In this document: in pieces, positions 7,988 to 16,103 of the stretch
How positions within the stretch are numbered: position 1 is the stretch's first letter
Layout of the letters: every line of letters begins with the position of its first letter
Origin: Acidovorax sp. MR-S7
GTDB taxonomy: Bacteria > Pseudomonadota > Gammaproteobacteria > Burkholderiales > Burkholderiaceae_C
Assembly: GCF_000400995.2 (NCBI RefSeq)
Contig: NZ_DF239007.1
Span: forward strand, 22,230-86,229
DNA length: 64,000 nt
Reading direction: 5' to 3'
Made by a program: the position numbers and the translations under genes
The notes under the pieces: model-generated
Told to the model about the DNA's origin: nothing
The model's input: only the letters and a program-made list of their open reading frames with translations
Databases searched by the model: none

Positions 7988-8896
7988 ATGTTTCTGCTGC
8001 AAGCCCCCCAGGTCCGTGAACTGGAGCTGTTCACGTCCATGCCCGAAGCGCTGCGCCGCCGCGAGCGCAGCGACTGGGCCGATGCCAACCGCGGCGGCGC
8101 GGTGGCCGATTCGTTCCTCGAAGGGCCGGTGTTCGACGAGGCCGGCAACCTCTACGTGACCGACATCCCCTGGGGGCGCATCTTCCGCATCGACCCGCAG
8201 GGCGTGTGGACGCTGGTGGCCGAGTACGACGGCGAGCCCAACGGCATGAAGTTCCTGGATGCCGGCACGCTGCTCATCACCGACTACAAGAACGGTTTGA
8301 TGCGCCTGGATGTGGCGACGGGTAAGGTCACGCCGTACCTGCAGCGCCGCAACAGCGAGCGTTTCAAGGGCGTGAACGACCTGATCTTCGACAGTCAGGG
8401 CAATCTGTATTTCACCGATCAGGGGCAGAGCGGCCTGCACGAGCCGAGCGGGCGCCTGTATCGCCTGCGGCCCAACGGCCAGCTCGACCTGCTGCTGGCC
8501 AACGTGCCCAGCCCCAACGGCGTAGCGCTGTCGCCCGACGAGCGCGTGCTGTACCTGGCCGTCACGCGCGGCAACTGCGTGTGGCGCGTGCCGCTGCTGC
8601 CCGACGGCAGCGTGGCCAAGGTGAGCCAGTTCTTCACGTCCTACGGCCCCAGCGGCCCGGACGGGCTGGCGGTGGATGCCGAGGGCCGCGTGCTCGTCGC
8701 CAACCCGGGCCTGGGCTACGTCTGGGTGCTCAACGGCCGCGCGGAGCCGGTGCAGGTGCTGCGTGGCGTGCCGGGCAGTTCCACCACCAACCTGGCCTTC
8801 GGCGGGGCCGACCGGCGCACGCTCTACGTGACCGACTCCACGCACGGCCGCATCCTGCGCGCCGCGATGGACGCGCCGGGCCTTTCGCTGCACTGA
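7988..8896 (+). CDS. SMP-30/gluconolactonase-family beta-propeller lactonase
   Basis: A 302-residue six-bladed propeller hydrolase of the SMP-30/gluconolactonase/LRE family. Visible motifs are SFLEGPVFDEAGNLYVTDI (Glu metal ligand), DGEPNGMKF, KGVNDLIFDSQGNLYFTDQG (Asn-Asp metal ligands) and SGPDGLAVDAEG (catalytic/metal Asp). The ATG at 7988 is chosen for the family N-terminus; the open frame runs further upstream inside the hydrolase gene. These enzymes hydrolyse aldono- and other lactones with a divalent metal in the cytoplasm. With two LigI-like hydrolases in the operon and another propeller lactonase at 14897-16084, this locus is unusually rich in lactone-opening enzymes. It ends 3 nt before the IclR gene. 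Confidence 0.88.
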   Translation: MFLLQAPQVRELELFTSMPEALRRRERSDWADANRGGAVADSFLEGPVFDEAGNLYVTDIPWGRIFRIDPQGVWTLVAEYDGEPNGMKFLDAGTLLITDYKNGLMRLDVATGKVTPYLQRRNSERFKGVNDLIFDSQGNLYFTDQGQSGLHEPSGRLYRLRPNGQLDLLLANVPSPNGVALSPDERVLYLAVTRGNCVWRVPLLPDGSVAKVSQFFTSYGPSGPDGLAVDAEGRVLVANPGLGYVWVLNGRAEPVQVLRGVPGSSTTNLAFGGADRRTLYVTDSTHGRILRAAMDAPGLSLH

Positions 8897-8899
8897 GCC

Positions 8900-9622
8900 A
8901 TGCCGGGCACCCTGGAGCAGGTGCAATCCGTGGCGCGGGCGCTAGCGGTGCTCAAGGCGTTTTCGGGCGACGAGGCCTTCGTGCCGCTGGCCGAGCTGGC
9001 GCGGCGCACCGGCATGCACAAGCCCACGGTGCTGCGCCTGGCGCGCACGCTGGCGGCCGAGGGCTTCCTGGTGCAGCGCGCCGACGGCGCGTGGCGGCTG
9101 GGGCCGAGCGCGGGTGCGCTCGGGGCGCGCTACCAGGCGCAGTTCGACGTGAACGCCATCATCGAGCCGCAGCTCATGGAGCTGTCGGCCGCCACGGGCG
9201 AGAGCGCCTCGTTCCATGTCTACGAGGACAACATCCGCAGCTGCCTGCTGCGCTGCGAGGGGCCGCGCGGCATACGCCGCCACGTGCGTCCGGGCGAGCT
9301 GCTGCCGCTGGAGCGGGGCTCAGCGGGCCGCGTGATCCTGGCCGCGCTGGGGGAGGGCGGCGCCGTCTACGACCGCATCCGGCGCGAGGGCTATAGCATC
9401 ACGCGTGGCGAGCGCAGCGCGGGCGCGGCCAGCGTGTCGGCGGCGGTGCAGGGCGCGCAGCGCGCGGTGCTGGGCTCGGTAAGCATCTCCGGCCCCATCG
9501 AGCGGCTGACGCAGGAGTTGCTGCAGGCCTGCGCCCCCGACGTGGTGCGCGCGGCGGCGCAACTGTCGTGGAAGCTGGGCGGCGTGTCGGTGGCGGCGCT
9601 GCGCTCGATCTGGCATCCCTGA
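8900..9622 (+). CDS. IclR-family transcriptional regulator (copy 1)
   Basis: A 240-residue IclR regulator: an N-terminal winged helix (residues about 5-65, LAELARRTGMHKPTVLRLARTL) followed by the IclR effector domain (from about 75, LGARYQAQFDVN... to ISGPIERLTQELL). It is closely similar to the IclR protein at 14026-14790 and has a nearly identical recognition helix, so the two probably bind the same DNA. It is the last gene of the operon and starts 3 nt after the SMP-30 gene, so it is probably autoregulated with the operon. The 17-bp palindrome at 9626-9642 immediately follows its stop and precedes the next transcription unit. Family members respond to small aromatic or carboxylic effectors; the ligand here is unknown. 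Confidence 0.92.
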   Translation: MPGTLEQVQSVARALAVLKAFSGDEAFVPLAELARRTGMHKPTVLRLARTLAAEGFLVQRADGAWRLGPSAGALGARYQAQFDVNAIIEPQLMELSAATGESASFHVYEDNIRSCLLRCEGPRGIRRHVRPGELLPLERGSAGRVILAALGEGGAVYDRIRREGYSITRGERSAGAASVSAAVQGAQRAVLGSVSISGPIERLTQELLQACAPDVVRAAAQLSWKLGGVSVAALRSIWHP

Positions 9623-9625
9623 CCC

Positions 9626-9642
9626 GTTACGCCTGCCGTAAC
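9626..9642. promoter_or_regulatory. Putative IclR operator 1
   Basis: A 17-bp inverted repeat GTTACG-N5-CGTAAC with perfect 6-nt arms lies in the 94-nt gap between the IclR gene and the Bug-ligJ unit. It has the same arm sequence and spacing as the sites at 13999-14015 and 14818-14834, both of which also lie in promoter gaps. Binding by either IclR protein is inferred. Confidence 0.6.
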
Positions 9643-9716
9643 GCGCTTCGCAGCGCGCCGCATCGTTCCTACCATCGCGCCGCGGCCCCACGTGGAGGGC
9701 CCTCAGGAGACAAACC

Positions 9717-10697
9717 GTGATGATGAAGCGAGCCGTATTCGGCGCAGCCCTGTGCGCATGCGCAGCCTTGATCGCCCCGCAGGCCATGGCCCAGGCGGAC
9801 ACCTACCCCGCCAAGCCCATCCGCGTGATCGTGCCCTTCGCCGCGGGCGGCCCGGCCGACGTGATCGCGCGCGAGATGGCGCAGTCGCTGGGCAAGGACC
9901 TGGGCCAGTCCATGGTGGTGGAGAACATGGGCGGCGGCGCCGGCGTGCCCGCTCTCAACACCGTGGCGCGCGCACCGGCCGATGGGCACACGCTGCTGTT
10001 CGCGGCATCGGGCAACGTGGTGATCCAGCCGCTGCTGGCCAAGAACCGCGTGGACATCCTCACCCAGCTCGCCCCCGTGGGCATGGTGACCACCAGCCCG
10101 CACGTGCTGGTGGTATCGAGCAAGCTGCCCGTGCGTACGGTGAAGGAGCTGACCGACTACGCCAAGGCGCATCCGGGCGCGGTGAATTTCGCCTCGGCCG
10201 GCGTGGGCGGCCTCGCGCACCTGGGCGCCGAGCTGTTCAAGCGCGCGGCGGGCATCGAGGCGCGGCACGTGCCCTACAAGGGCACGTCGCAGGCCATGAC
10301 CGACCTGGCCTCGGGCGAGGTGCAGGCCATGTTCAGCAGCCTGCCGTCGATGAAGGGCATGATCGACAAGGGCGCGATCCGCGTGGTGGGCGTCACCGGG
10401 CCCTCGCCGTCGCCCGCGTACAAGGACATTCTGTTAATCAGCAAGGCCGGCGTGCCCGGCTTCGAGTACACGACGTGGTACGCCCTCTACGCCCCGGCGG
10501 GCACGCCCGCGCCGGTCATCGCCCGGCTCGGCAAGGCGCTGTCGGCGCTCGCCGCCGACAAGGCGTTCGACGACCGGCTGCAGGCCCAGGGCGTGGACCT
10601 GCACGTGACCTCGGCCAAGGAACTGGGTGAGCGCACGCGCAAGGAATCGGCCGAGTGGGACAAGGTGATCCGCGAATCCGGTATCGAACTGAACTGA
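9717..10697 (+). CDS. Bug-family tripartite tricarboxylate transporter receptor
   Basis: A 326-residue Bug/TctC-type binding protein. The start could be GTG 9717 or ATG 9720 or 9723; CAGGAGA at 9704-9710 allows any of them. The Sec signal is MKRAVFGAALCACAALIA, cleaved after AMAQA. Blocks are PFAAGGPADVIAREMA, ENMGGGAGVPALNTVA (the Gly-rich loop differs from the usual NKPGATGTIG) and HVPYKGTSQAMTDLASGEVQ. It opens a two-gene unit with ligJ, 8 nt apart, behind putative IclR operator 1. The divergent binding loop suggests a ligand other than that of the four tandem receptors. Confidence 0.92.
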   Translation: MMMKRAVFGAALCACAALIAPQAMAQADTYPAKPIRVIVPFAAGGPADVIAREMAQSLGKDLGQSMVVENMGGGAGVPALNTVARAPADGHTLLFAASGNVVIQPLLAKNRVDILTQLAPVGMVTTSPHVLVVSSKLPVRTVKELTDYAKAHPGAVNFASAGVGGLAHLGAELFKRAAGIEARHVPYKGTSQAMTDLASGEVQAMFSSLPSMKGMIDKGAIRVVGVTGPSPSPAYKDILLISKAGVPGFEYTTWYALYAPAGTPAPVIARLGKALSALAADKAFDDRLQAQGVDLHVTSAKELGERTRKESAEWDKVIRESGIELN

Positions 10698-10705
10698 GCC
10701 CGTCC

Positions 10706-11731
10706 ATGATCATCGACTGCCACGGCCACTACACCACGGCGCCCAAGGCGCTCAACGACTACCGCGCGCGGCAGGTGGCGCTGCTCGCGGAGCCGGGCGC
10801 GCCCGCACTGAGCCCGGACGTGCGCATCAGCGACGACGAGATCCGCGCCAGCCTGGAGCCGAACCAGCTCGCCACGCAGCGCCTGCGCGGCGTGGACATG
10901 ACGATCTTCTCGCCCACGGCCGGCGCCATGGCGCACCACGTGGGCAACGCGGTGACCAGCCGGCACTGGACGCAGGCCTGCAACGACCTGATCCACCGCG
11001 TGACGCACCTCTATCCGCACGAATTCGCCGCCGTGTGCCAACTGCCGCAGTCGCCGCGCTCGGGCATGGCGCAATGCGTCGCGGAGCTGGAGCGCTGCGT
11101 GAACGAACTGGGCTTCGTGGGCTGCAACGTCAACCCCGATCCCTCGGACGGCTACTGGACCGACCCGCCGATGACGGACCGCTACTGGTACCCGCTCTAC
11201 GAAAAGATGGTGGAGCTGGACGTGCCCGGCATGGTGCACGTGAGCTGCTCGTGCAACCCCAACTTCCACCACACGGGTGCGCACTACCTGAACGGCGACA
11301 CGGCCGCGTTCATGCAGTTCGTGCTGTCGGATCTGTTCAAGGACTTCCCCACGCTGCGCCTGGTGATCCCGCACGGCGGCGGCGCCGTGCCCTACCACTG
11401 GGGCCGCTACCGCGGGCTGGCGCAGCAACTGAACCGCCCGCCGATGGAGGAGCTGCTGCGCAACGTGTTCTTCGACACCTGCGTGTACCACCAGCCGGGC
11501 ATCGACCTGCTGCTGAAGGTGATCCCGGCGGACAACGTGCTGTTCGCCTCGGAGATCTTCGGCGCGGTGAAGGGCGTGGATCCCCAGACCGGCTTCAACT
11601 TCGACGACACGCGCCGCTACGTGGATGCGGTGCAGGGCGTCTGCGACGCCGAGCGGCACAAGCTCTTCGAGCAGAACGCGCGCCGCGTGTACCCGCGCCT
11701 GGATGCGCTGCTGCGCGGGCAGGGGCGCTGA
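10706..11731 (+). CDS. ligJ: 4-oxalomesaconate hydratase (LigJ family)
   Basis: A 341-residue amidohydrolase-superfamily protein that I recognise as LigJ-like. It begins MIIDCHGHYTTAPKAL and contains FSPTAGAMAHHVG, NVNPDPSDGYWTDPP, GAHYLNGDTAAFMQF, VIPHGGGAVPYHWGR and FDTCVYHQPGIDLL, which follow the Sphingobium LigJ sequence as I remember it, at the same total length. LigJ hydrates 4-oxalomesaconate to 4-carboxy-4-hydroxy-2-oxoadipate in the protocatechuate 4,5-cleavage and syringate pathways. ATG 10706 matches the family start; the upstream extension overlaps the Bug gene. It forms a unit with the receptor before it. An RraA/CHA-aldolase-like gene and LigI-like genes in the neighbouring operon would complete the lower pathway. 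No protocatechuate 4,5-dioxygenase is in the window. Confidence 0.85.
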   Translation: MIIDCHGHYTTAPKALNDYRARQVALLAEPGAPALSPDVRISDDEIRASLEPNQLATQRLRGVDMTIFSPTAGAMAHHVGNAVTSRHWTQACNDLIHRVTHLYPHEFAAVCQLPQSPRSGMAQCVAELERCVNELGFVGCNVNPDPSDGYWTDPPMTDRYWYPLYEKMVELDVPGMVHVSCSCNPNFHHTGAHYLNGDTAAFMQFVLSDLFKDFPTLRLVIPHGGGAVPYHWGRYRGLAQQLNRPPMEELLRNVFFDTCVYHQPGIDLLLKVIPADNVLFASEIFGAVKGVDPQTGFNFDDTRRYVDAVQGVCDAERHKLFEQNARRVYPRLDALLRGQGR

Positions 11732-11739
11732 CGCAGGAT

Positions 11740-12729
11740 TCACTCCGCCGTCAGCAGCCCCGACTGGATGAGCCCGGCGTAGGTCTCGGCCTGGCGCGCC
11801 AGGAACTTCTCGAAGTCCGCCGTTGCCATCCTGGTCGGTACGCCGCCGATGTCTTCCACGCGCTTGCGCGTGGCGGCGTCGGCCAGCACGGCGTCGTTGG
11901 TCTCGATGAGCCTGTCCACCACGGCCTGGGGCACGGCGCGCGGCGCCATGACGGCGGTGAAGGGGGCGATGTCCACCTCGGGCTGCCCCGCCTCGGCCAT
12001 GGTGGGTGTGCCGGGAAGCGAAGGCACCCGCTGCGGGAAAACCACGCCCAGCGCGCGCAGCTTGCCGCCCTTGACCAACTGCAGGGCCGAGGGCAGATCC
12101 GTAGCGACGGCGTCGAGCTGGTTGCCCAGCAGATCCTGCACGGCAGGGCCGGCGCCCTTGTAGCCGGCGATCACGAACTGCGTGCCCAGCGCCTTCTGCA
12201 TCTGCAGGATGTTGACGTGGCCCGCCGTGCCGTTGCCCGGATGGCCGATCCGCAGCTCGCCCGGGCGGGCCCTGGCATGGGCCGCGAAGTCCTGCCAGGT
12301 CTTGAGGGCCGAGCCGGCATTGACCACCAGCACGCCCGGCACCAGCGTGAGCAGGGCCACGGGCTTCATGTCCTTCAGGCCATACGTGGCCGCCTTGCCC
12401 GCCATCTGCCAGCTGGAGACGATGGGCCCGGTCGTGCCCATGAGCAGGGTGTAGCCGTCGGGCTCGGAGCGCACCATCTGCGAGGTGCCGATCATGCCGC
12501 CCGCCCCGCCGCGGTTGTCGATCACGAAAGGTTGGCCCAGGCGCTGGCCGTAGGCCTCGGCGAAGATGCGCGCGGTGCTGTCGGCATTGCCGCCGGGCAC
12601 GAAGGGCACGATGACCTTGACGGGCCGGGCGGGGTAGCCGCCGGGCTGGGCCAGTGCGTTGGGCATCGGGCCGAATGCCGTGGCGAGCGTAGCCGCCAGT
12701 GCGGCGCGCCGGGTGAGGGTGGTTTGCAT
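11740..12729 (-). CDS. Bug-family tripartite tricarboxylate transporter receptor
   Basis: A 329-residue Bug/TctC-type binding protein on the minus strand, convergent with ligJ (8 nt apart). ATG at 12729 follows AAGGAGACTTCC. The N-terminus LTRRAALAATLATAFG is Tat-like and cleavage is expected after NALAQ. Blocks are PFVPGGNADSTARIFA, DNRGGAGGMIGTSQMV and GYKGAGPAVQDLLGNQLD. It is the seventh Bug receptor within 13 kb. The gene follows an FMN-dependent hydroxyacid oxidase by 14 nt, so the two form a transcription unit reading away from the IclR gene, with operator 2 at its head. Confidence 0.92.
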   Translation of the reverse strand: MQTTLTRRAALAATLATAFGPMPNALAQPGGYPARPVKVIVPFVPGGNADSTARIFAEAYGQRLGQPFVIDNRGGAGGMIGTSQMVRSEPDGYTLLMGTTGPIVSSWQMAGKAATYGLKDMKPVALLTLVPGVLVVNAGSALKTWQDFAAHARARPGELRIGHPGNGTAGHVNILQMQKALGTQFVIAGYKGAGPAVQDLLGNQLDAVATDLPSALQLVKGGKLRALGVVFPQRVPSLPGTPTMAEAGQPEVDIAPFTAVMAPRAVPQAVVDRLIETNDAVLADAATRKRVEDIGGVPTRMATADFEKFLARQAETYAGLIQSGLLTAE

Positions 12730-12743
12730 GGAAGTCTCCTTCT

Positions 12744-13967
12744 TCAAGCGGGGATGAGGTGGCCGTCGTTCAGCTCGGCCAGCGAGGACACGCCCAGCAG
12801 GGCCATGTCGCGGTGGATCTCGTCGTACAGCAGGCCGATGGCGTGGGCCACGCCGGCCTGCCCGCCCACCGCGGCGGCATAGGCCATGGGGCGGCCGACG
12901 AACACGTGGTCCGCGCCCAGGGCCAGGGCCTTGAGCACGTCGGTGCCGCGGCGCACGCCGCTGTCGAGCATGAGCGCCATGCTGCCCTTCATGCGAGCTG
13001 CTTCGGACACGGTGCGCAGCGGCGGCGCCGTGCCGTCGAGCTGCCGGCCGCCGTGGTTGGAGAGGATCACGCCGTCGGCGCCGGCCTGCTCGGTGCGCCG
13101 TACGTCGTCCGGCGAGATCAGCCCCTTGACGACGAGCCGGCCCGCCCACAGGCGGCGGATGAGGGCGAGGTGTTCCCAGTTCAGGTGGTCGCGCAGGCCG
13201 AACTGGCGCACCACGCTGCGCGAGATGATGGGAACGCCCCGGCCGGCGCCGGCGTTCTCGAAGTGGGGCATGCCGTTCTTCACCAGCGTCTGGGCGAGAG
13301 TGCCCAGCAGCCAGCGCGGGCGGACCAGGCCGTCCCAGGCCAGGCGCAGACTGGGGCGCAGCGGCGTGGAAAACCGCACGCGCACGTTGTTCTCGCGGTT
13401 GGCGAGCGTGGCGGTGTCCACCGTCACCACCAGCGTACGAAAGCCTGCTTGCGTGACGCGCTGCACCAGCCCCTCGATGTGCGCGGGCTCGCCGGGAATG
13501 TAGGCCTGGAACCAGCCGCAGGTGGGCGCGGCCTGCGCGACCCGCTCCATGGGGGTCAGCGACGCGCCGCTCAGCACGAACGGAATGCCGGCGGCCTCGG
13601 CGGCGCGGGCCAGGGCCAGGTCGCCCTCGAAGGCGAAGAGCGCGCACAGGCCCATGGGCGCGATGCCGAAGGGCGCGCGGTAGGCCGTGCCCATGAGCGT
13701 GGTGGCCTGGTCGCGGCGCGAGACGTCCACCAGCACGTTGGTGCGGAACAGCCATTGGCGGAAGGCGGCGGCATTGGCCTGCAGCGTGACGTTGTCCTCC
13801 ACACCGCCTTGCAGGTAGCCGAAGATGGGGCGCGGCAGCACGCGCCGGGCGGCGGCTTCGAGGTCGCCCAGCGAGAGGATGCCGCGCAGGCGGGGCGGCA
13901 GGTGGCTGCGGGCGTTCGGCGCGGGGCCGAGCTGCTGGCGGGGCGGGTTCTGGGTCATGGGGCGCAT
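12744..13967 (-). CDS. FMN-dependent alpha-hydroxyacid oxidase/dehydrogenase
   Basis: About 407 residues, of the L-lactate/mandelate/glycolate oxidase family. It oxidises an L-2-hydroxyacid to the 2-oxoacid, using FMN in a TIM barrel. Motifs in order are GYLQGGVEDNVTLQANAAAFRQW, APMGLCALFAFEGDLALARAA, GWFQAYI, VVTVDTATLANRENN, VVKGLISPDD (FMN Lys), SNHGGRQLDG (catalytic His and substrate Arg) and LDSGVRRGTDVLKALALGADHVFVGRP. The start may be Met1 (13967) or Met4 (13958). It heads a two-gene minus-strand unit with a Bug receptor and lies behind putative IclR operator 2. The locus thus holds both a D-specific (2178-3095) and an L-type hydroxyacid enzyme. Substrate unknown. Confidence 0.9.
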   Translation of the reverse strand: MRPMTQNPPRQQLGPAPNARSHLPPRLRGILSLGDLEAAARRVLPRPIFGYLQGGVEDNVTLQANAAAFRQWLFRTNVLVDVSRRDQATTLMGTAYRAPFGIAPMGLCALFAFEGDLALARAAEAAGIPFVLSGASLTPMERVAQAAPTCGWFQAYIPGEPAHIEGLVQRVTQAGFRTLVVTVDTATLANRENNVRVRFSTPLRPSLRLAWDGLVRPRWLLGTLAQTLVKNGMPHFENAGAGRGVPIISRSVVRQFGLRDHLNWEHLALIRRLWAGRLVVKGLISPDDVRRTEQAGADGVILSNHGGRQLDGTAPPLRTVSEAARMKGSMALMLDSGVRRGTDVLKALALGADHVFVGRPMAYAAAVGGQAGVAHAIGLLYDEIHRDMALLGVSSLAELNDGHLIPA

Positions 13968-13998
13968 TGGAAACCTGCGCCGCCGGCCATCGCAATGC

Positions 13999-14015
13999 GT
14001 TACGCAATGCGTGAT
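13999..14015. promoter_or_regulatory. Putative IclR operator 2
   Basis: GTTACGCAATGCGTGAT matches the first 14 of 17 positions of operator 3 (GTTACGCAATGCGTAAC), with one degraded half. It is preceded by an extra CGCAATGC half-repeat at 13991-13998. It lies 31 nt upstream of the start of the minus-strand oxidase-Bug unit and 11 nt from the end of the second IclR gene. Binding is inferred. Confidence 0.5.
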
Positions 14016-14025
14016 GGCGAGGAGG

Positions 14026-14790
14026 TCAAGGGTGCCAGGTGGCGCGCAGCGCCGTGGCCGGCATGCCGCCGAGCGCCGTGCCCAGCTGCCGCGCTGCGGC
14101 CACGGTGTGCGGCGCGTGGCGGCGCAGCAAGGCGATGGTCAGCCGCTCCACGGGGCCGGAGGTGCTGATGGCGCCCAGCACCATGCCCTGTGCCCCGCGC
14201 ACGGCCGCCGCCACGCTGGCCGCGCCGGTGGCCCGCTCGGCGCGCGCGTAGTGGTAGCCGCGGCGGCGGATGCGTTCGTACATGTCGCCGGGCTGGCCGA
14301 GGGCCGCGAGGATCACGCGGCCGGGTGCGCCCAGTTCCAGCGGCAGGAGCTCGCCGGAGCGGGGATGGTCGGGCCGTGCGGTGGGGCCGTCGCAGCGCAT
14401 GAGGCAGCTGCGCAAATTGCCTTCGTAGACGTAGAACGAGGCGCTTTCGCCGGTGAGCGCGGAGAGCTGGCGCAGGATGGGCTCGATGGCCGATTCCACG
14501 TCGAACTGGGCCTGGTAGCGCGAGCCGATCCAGCCCGCGGAAGGGCCCAGCCGCCACGCGCCGTCCCCCCGCTGCACCAGGAAGCGCGAGAGCGCCAGCG
14601 TGCGAGCGAGCCGCAGCGCCGTGGGCTTGTGCATGCCGGTGCGGCGGGCCAGCTCGGCCAGCGGCAGGAACTGCTCGTCGCCGTGGAAGGCGGTGAGGAT
14701 GCACATGGCGCGGTGCACGGCCTGCACGTGGTCGCGGGACAGTTCTGGCGGTGTGCCACTGGTTGGCTGGAGCAGCGGGCGTGTGGACAT
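14026..14790 (-). CDS. IclR-family transcriptional regulator (copy 2)
   Basis: A 254-residue IclR regulator from ATG 14790 (MSTRPLLQ); an in-frame TTG at 14826 would put the start inside the palindrome and is not preferred. The winged helix contains LAELARRTGMHKPTALRLARTL, differing at one position from copy 1 (8900-9622). The effector domain shares RYQAQFDVESAIEPIL, TGESASFYVYEGNLRSCLMRCDGP and STSGPVERLTIALL. The two are clear paralogues. This gene is divergent from the propeller lactonase at 14897, with operator 3 between them, and lies upstream of the oxidase-Bug unit in the same direction. It probably controls both flanking units. Confidence 0.92.
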   Translation of the reverse strand: MSTRPLLQPTSGTPPELSRDHVQAVHRAMCILTAFHGDEQFLPLAELARRTGMHKPTALRLARTLALSRFLVQRGDGAWRLGPSAGWIGSRYQAQFDVESAIEPILRQLSALTGESASFYVYEGNLRSCLMRCDGPTARPDHPRSGELLPLELGAPGRVILAALGQPGDMYERIRRRGYHYARAERATGAASVAAAVRGAQGMVLGAISTSGPVERLTIALLRRHAPHTVAAARQLGTALGGMPATALRATWHP

Positions 14791-14817
14791 GGAGGCATGG
14801 TAGCCATGCGGCAGGGT

Positions 14818-14834
14818 GTTACGCAATGCGTAAC
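14818..14834. promoter_or_regulatory. Putative IclR operator 3
   Basis: GTTACGCAATGCGTAAC is a palindrome with 8-nt arms around a central A. It lies between the divergent starts of the second IclR gene (14790) and the lactonase (14897). It is the best of three similar sites in this locus. Confidence 0.65.
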
Positions 14835-14896
14835 GGATTGGCAGGCGGGATGGGTATCGCCATCATTGCTGGGCATATCTTTGCAAGGAGACGTTC

Positions 14897-16084
14897 GTGG
14901 CGGGCACTTCCCCATCGTTGGCCGGGGGTGAGGAATACTTCTTCGCGGCAGTCGGCGACCGACTGATCCGCTACGCACTGGATGCGGACGGCCGTATGCG
15001 CGAGATCGCCGCGCTGGCCATGCCCTGCAACGTGCAGTACGCCTGCCTCGACCCCGCGCGTGCGCTGCTGTACGTGGCCTGCAGCAATGGCGGCGTGGGC
15101 AGCCGGGGCGACCGGCACCGGCTGGCGCTGGTCGCCGTGGATGGGGCGATGCGCATGCTGATGGAGCCCATCGCGCTGCCGCACCGGCCCATCCATGCGG
15201 CGCTCGATCTTGCAGGGCATCGGCTGCTCATCGCCTACAACCTGCCCGCCGCGTTGAGCGTGCATGCGCTGGACGGGAAGGGCAGGGTGGACCGATGCAT
15301 CGGCCATTGGGAAGGGGCGGATCTCGTGGGCTGGTTCCCGCACCAGATCCTGCCCGTCCCCGGCAGCGATGAGGTGCTGTTGACCTGCCGCGGCGACGAT
15401 GCCACGGCGGAGGGTGCCGAGAATCCCGGATCGCTGCGCGTGCTGCGCATCGAGCAGGATCAGGCGAGGCTCGTGCAAGTGGTCTCGCCACGGGGCGGCT
15501 TCGGTTTCGGTCCGCGCAACTGCGCGTTCCATCCCACGGCGCCCTGGATGTATGCCGTGCTGGAGCGGCAGAACGCGCTGGCCATGTTCCAGGTCTGCAA
15601 GGGCCGTATCGCCGCGCAGCCGGCCTGCACCGTGGGCATGCTGCAGCACCCGGAGCGCATCCACCGCCCGCAGCTCGCCGGTGCGCTGGAACTGCATCCC
15701 AACGGCCGCTTCGCCTATGCGGTGAACCGCTCGCACGCCGTGGTGCCGGATGGGCCCCACATGGTCTGGGCGGGTGGCGAAAACAGCATCGTGGTCTTCC
15801 GGCTCGATGCGCGCACGGGCGAGCCGGTACGGATACAGACCACGCCGCTGCACGGCCTGCACGCGCGCTGCATCGCCATCGCGCAGGGCGGCCGGCTGCT
15901 GGTGGCTGCCCTGCGGCAGGCCAGCCAGCGGCGCACGGACGCGGGCGTCGAGGACTGCCCGGCTGGCTTCAGCATCTTGCGCATAGGCCATGACGGCTGC
16001 CTGGCGCCGCTCGATCACGTTGCGGTGCCGGTCGGGACCGGGCAGCTTTTCTGGGCCGGTAGCGGCCAGGACGGGGAGCGCTGA
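14897..16084 (+). CDS. Beta-propeller lactonase / 3-carboxymuconate cyclase-like protein
   Basis: A 395-residue seven-bladed propeller of the 6-phosphogluconolactonase / carboxymuconate-cyclase-like family (lactonase, PF10282 type). GTG 14897 is supported by AAGGAG six nt upstream. Repeated blade signatures include YACLDPARALLYVAC, HAALDLAGHRLLIAY, FGFGPRNCAFHPTAPWMYAV and ALELHPNGRFAYAVNRS. A block GGENSIVVFRLDARTGEP follows. It has no signal peptide, so it is cytoplasmic. It is divergent from the second IclR gene and sits behind operator 3. A role in opening or closing a carboxylated lactone fits the locus, but family members differ in substrate and some may not be enzymes. It ends 19 nt from the convergent catalase gene. 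Confidence 0.82.
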   Translation: MAGTSPSLAGGEEYFFAAVGDRLIRYALDADGRMREIAALAMPCNVQYACLDPARALLYVACSNGGVGSRGDRHRLALVAVDGAMRMLMEPIALPHRPIHAALDLAGHRLLIAYNLPAALSVHALDGKGRVDRCIGHWEGADLVGWFPHQILPVPGSDEVLLTCRGDDATAEGAENPGSLRVLRIEQDQARLVQVVSPRGGFGFGPRNCAFHPTAPWMYAVLERQNALAMFQVCKGRIAAQPACTVGMLQHPERIHRPQLAGALELHPNGRFAYAVNRSHAVVPDGPHMVWAGGENSIVVFRLDARTGEPVRIQTTPLHGLHARCIAIAQGGRLLVAALRQASQRRTDAGVEDCPAGFSILRIGHDGCLAPLDHVAVPVGTGQLFWAGSGQDGER

Positions 16085-16103
16085 GCGCCCCCGGCTGCCG
16101 CGT

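Noticed and set aside
11740..14007. A 755-codon minus-strand frame running through the hydroxyacid oxidase into the Bug gene
   Set aside because: Only its last 329 codons (from 12729) are a real protein. The upstream part is an out-of-frame reading of the oxidase gene, which is itself clear.
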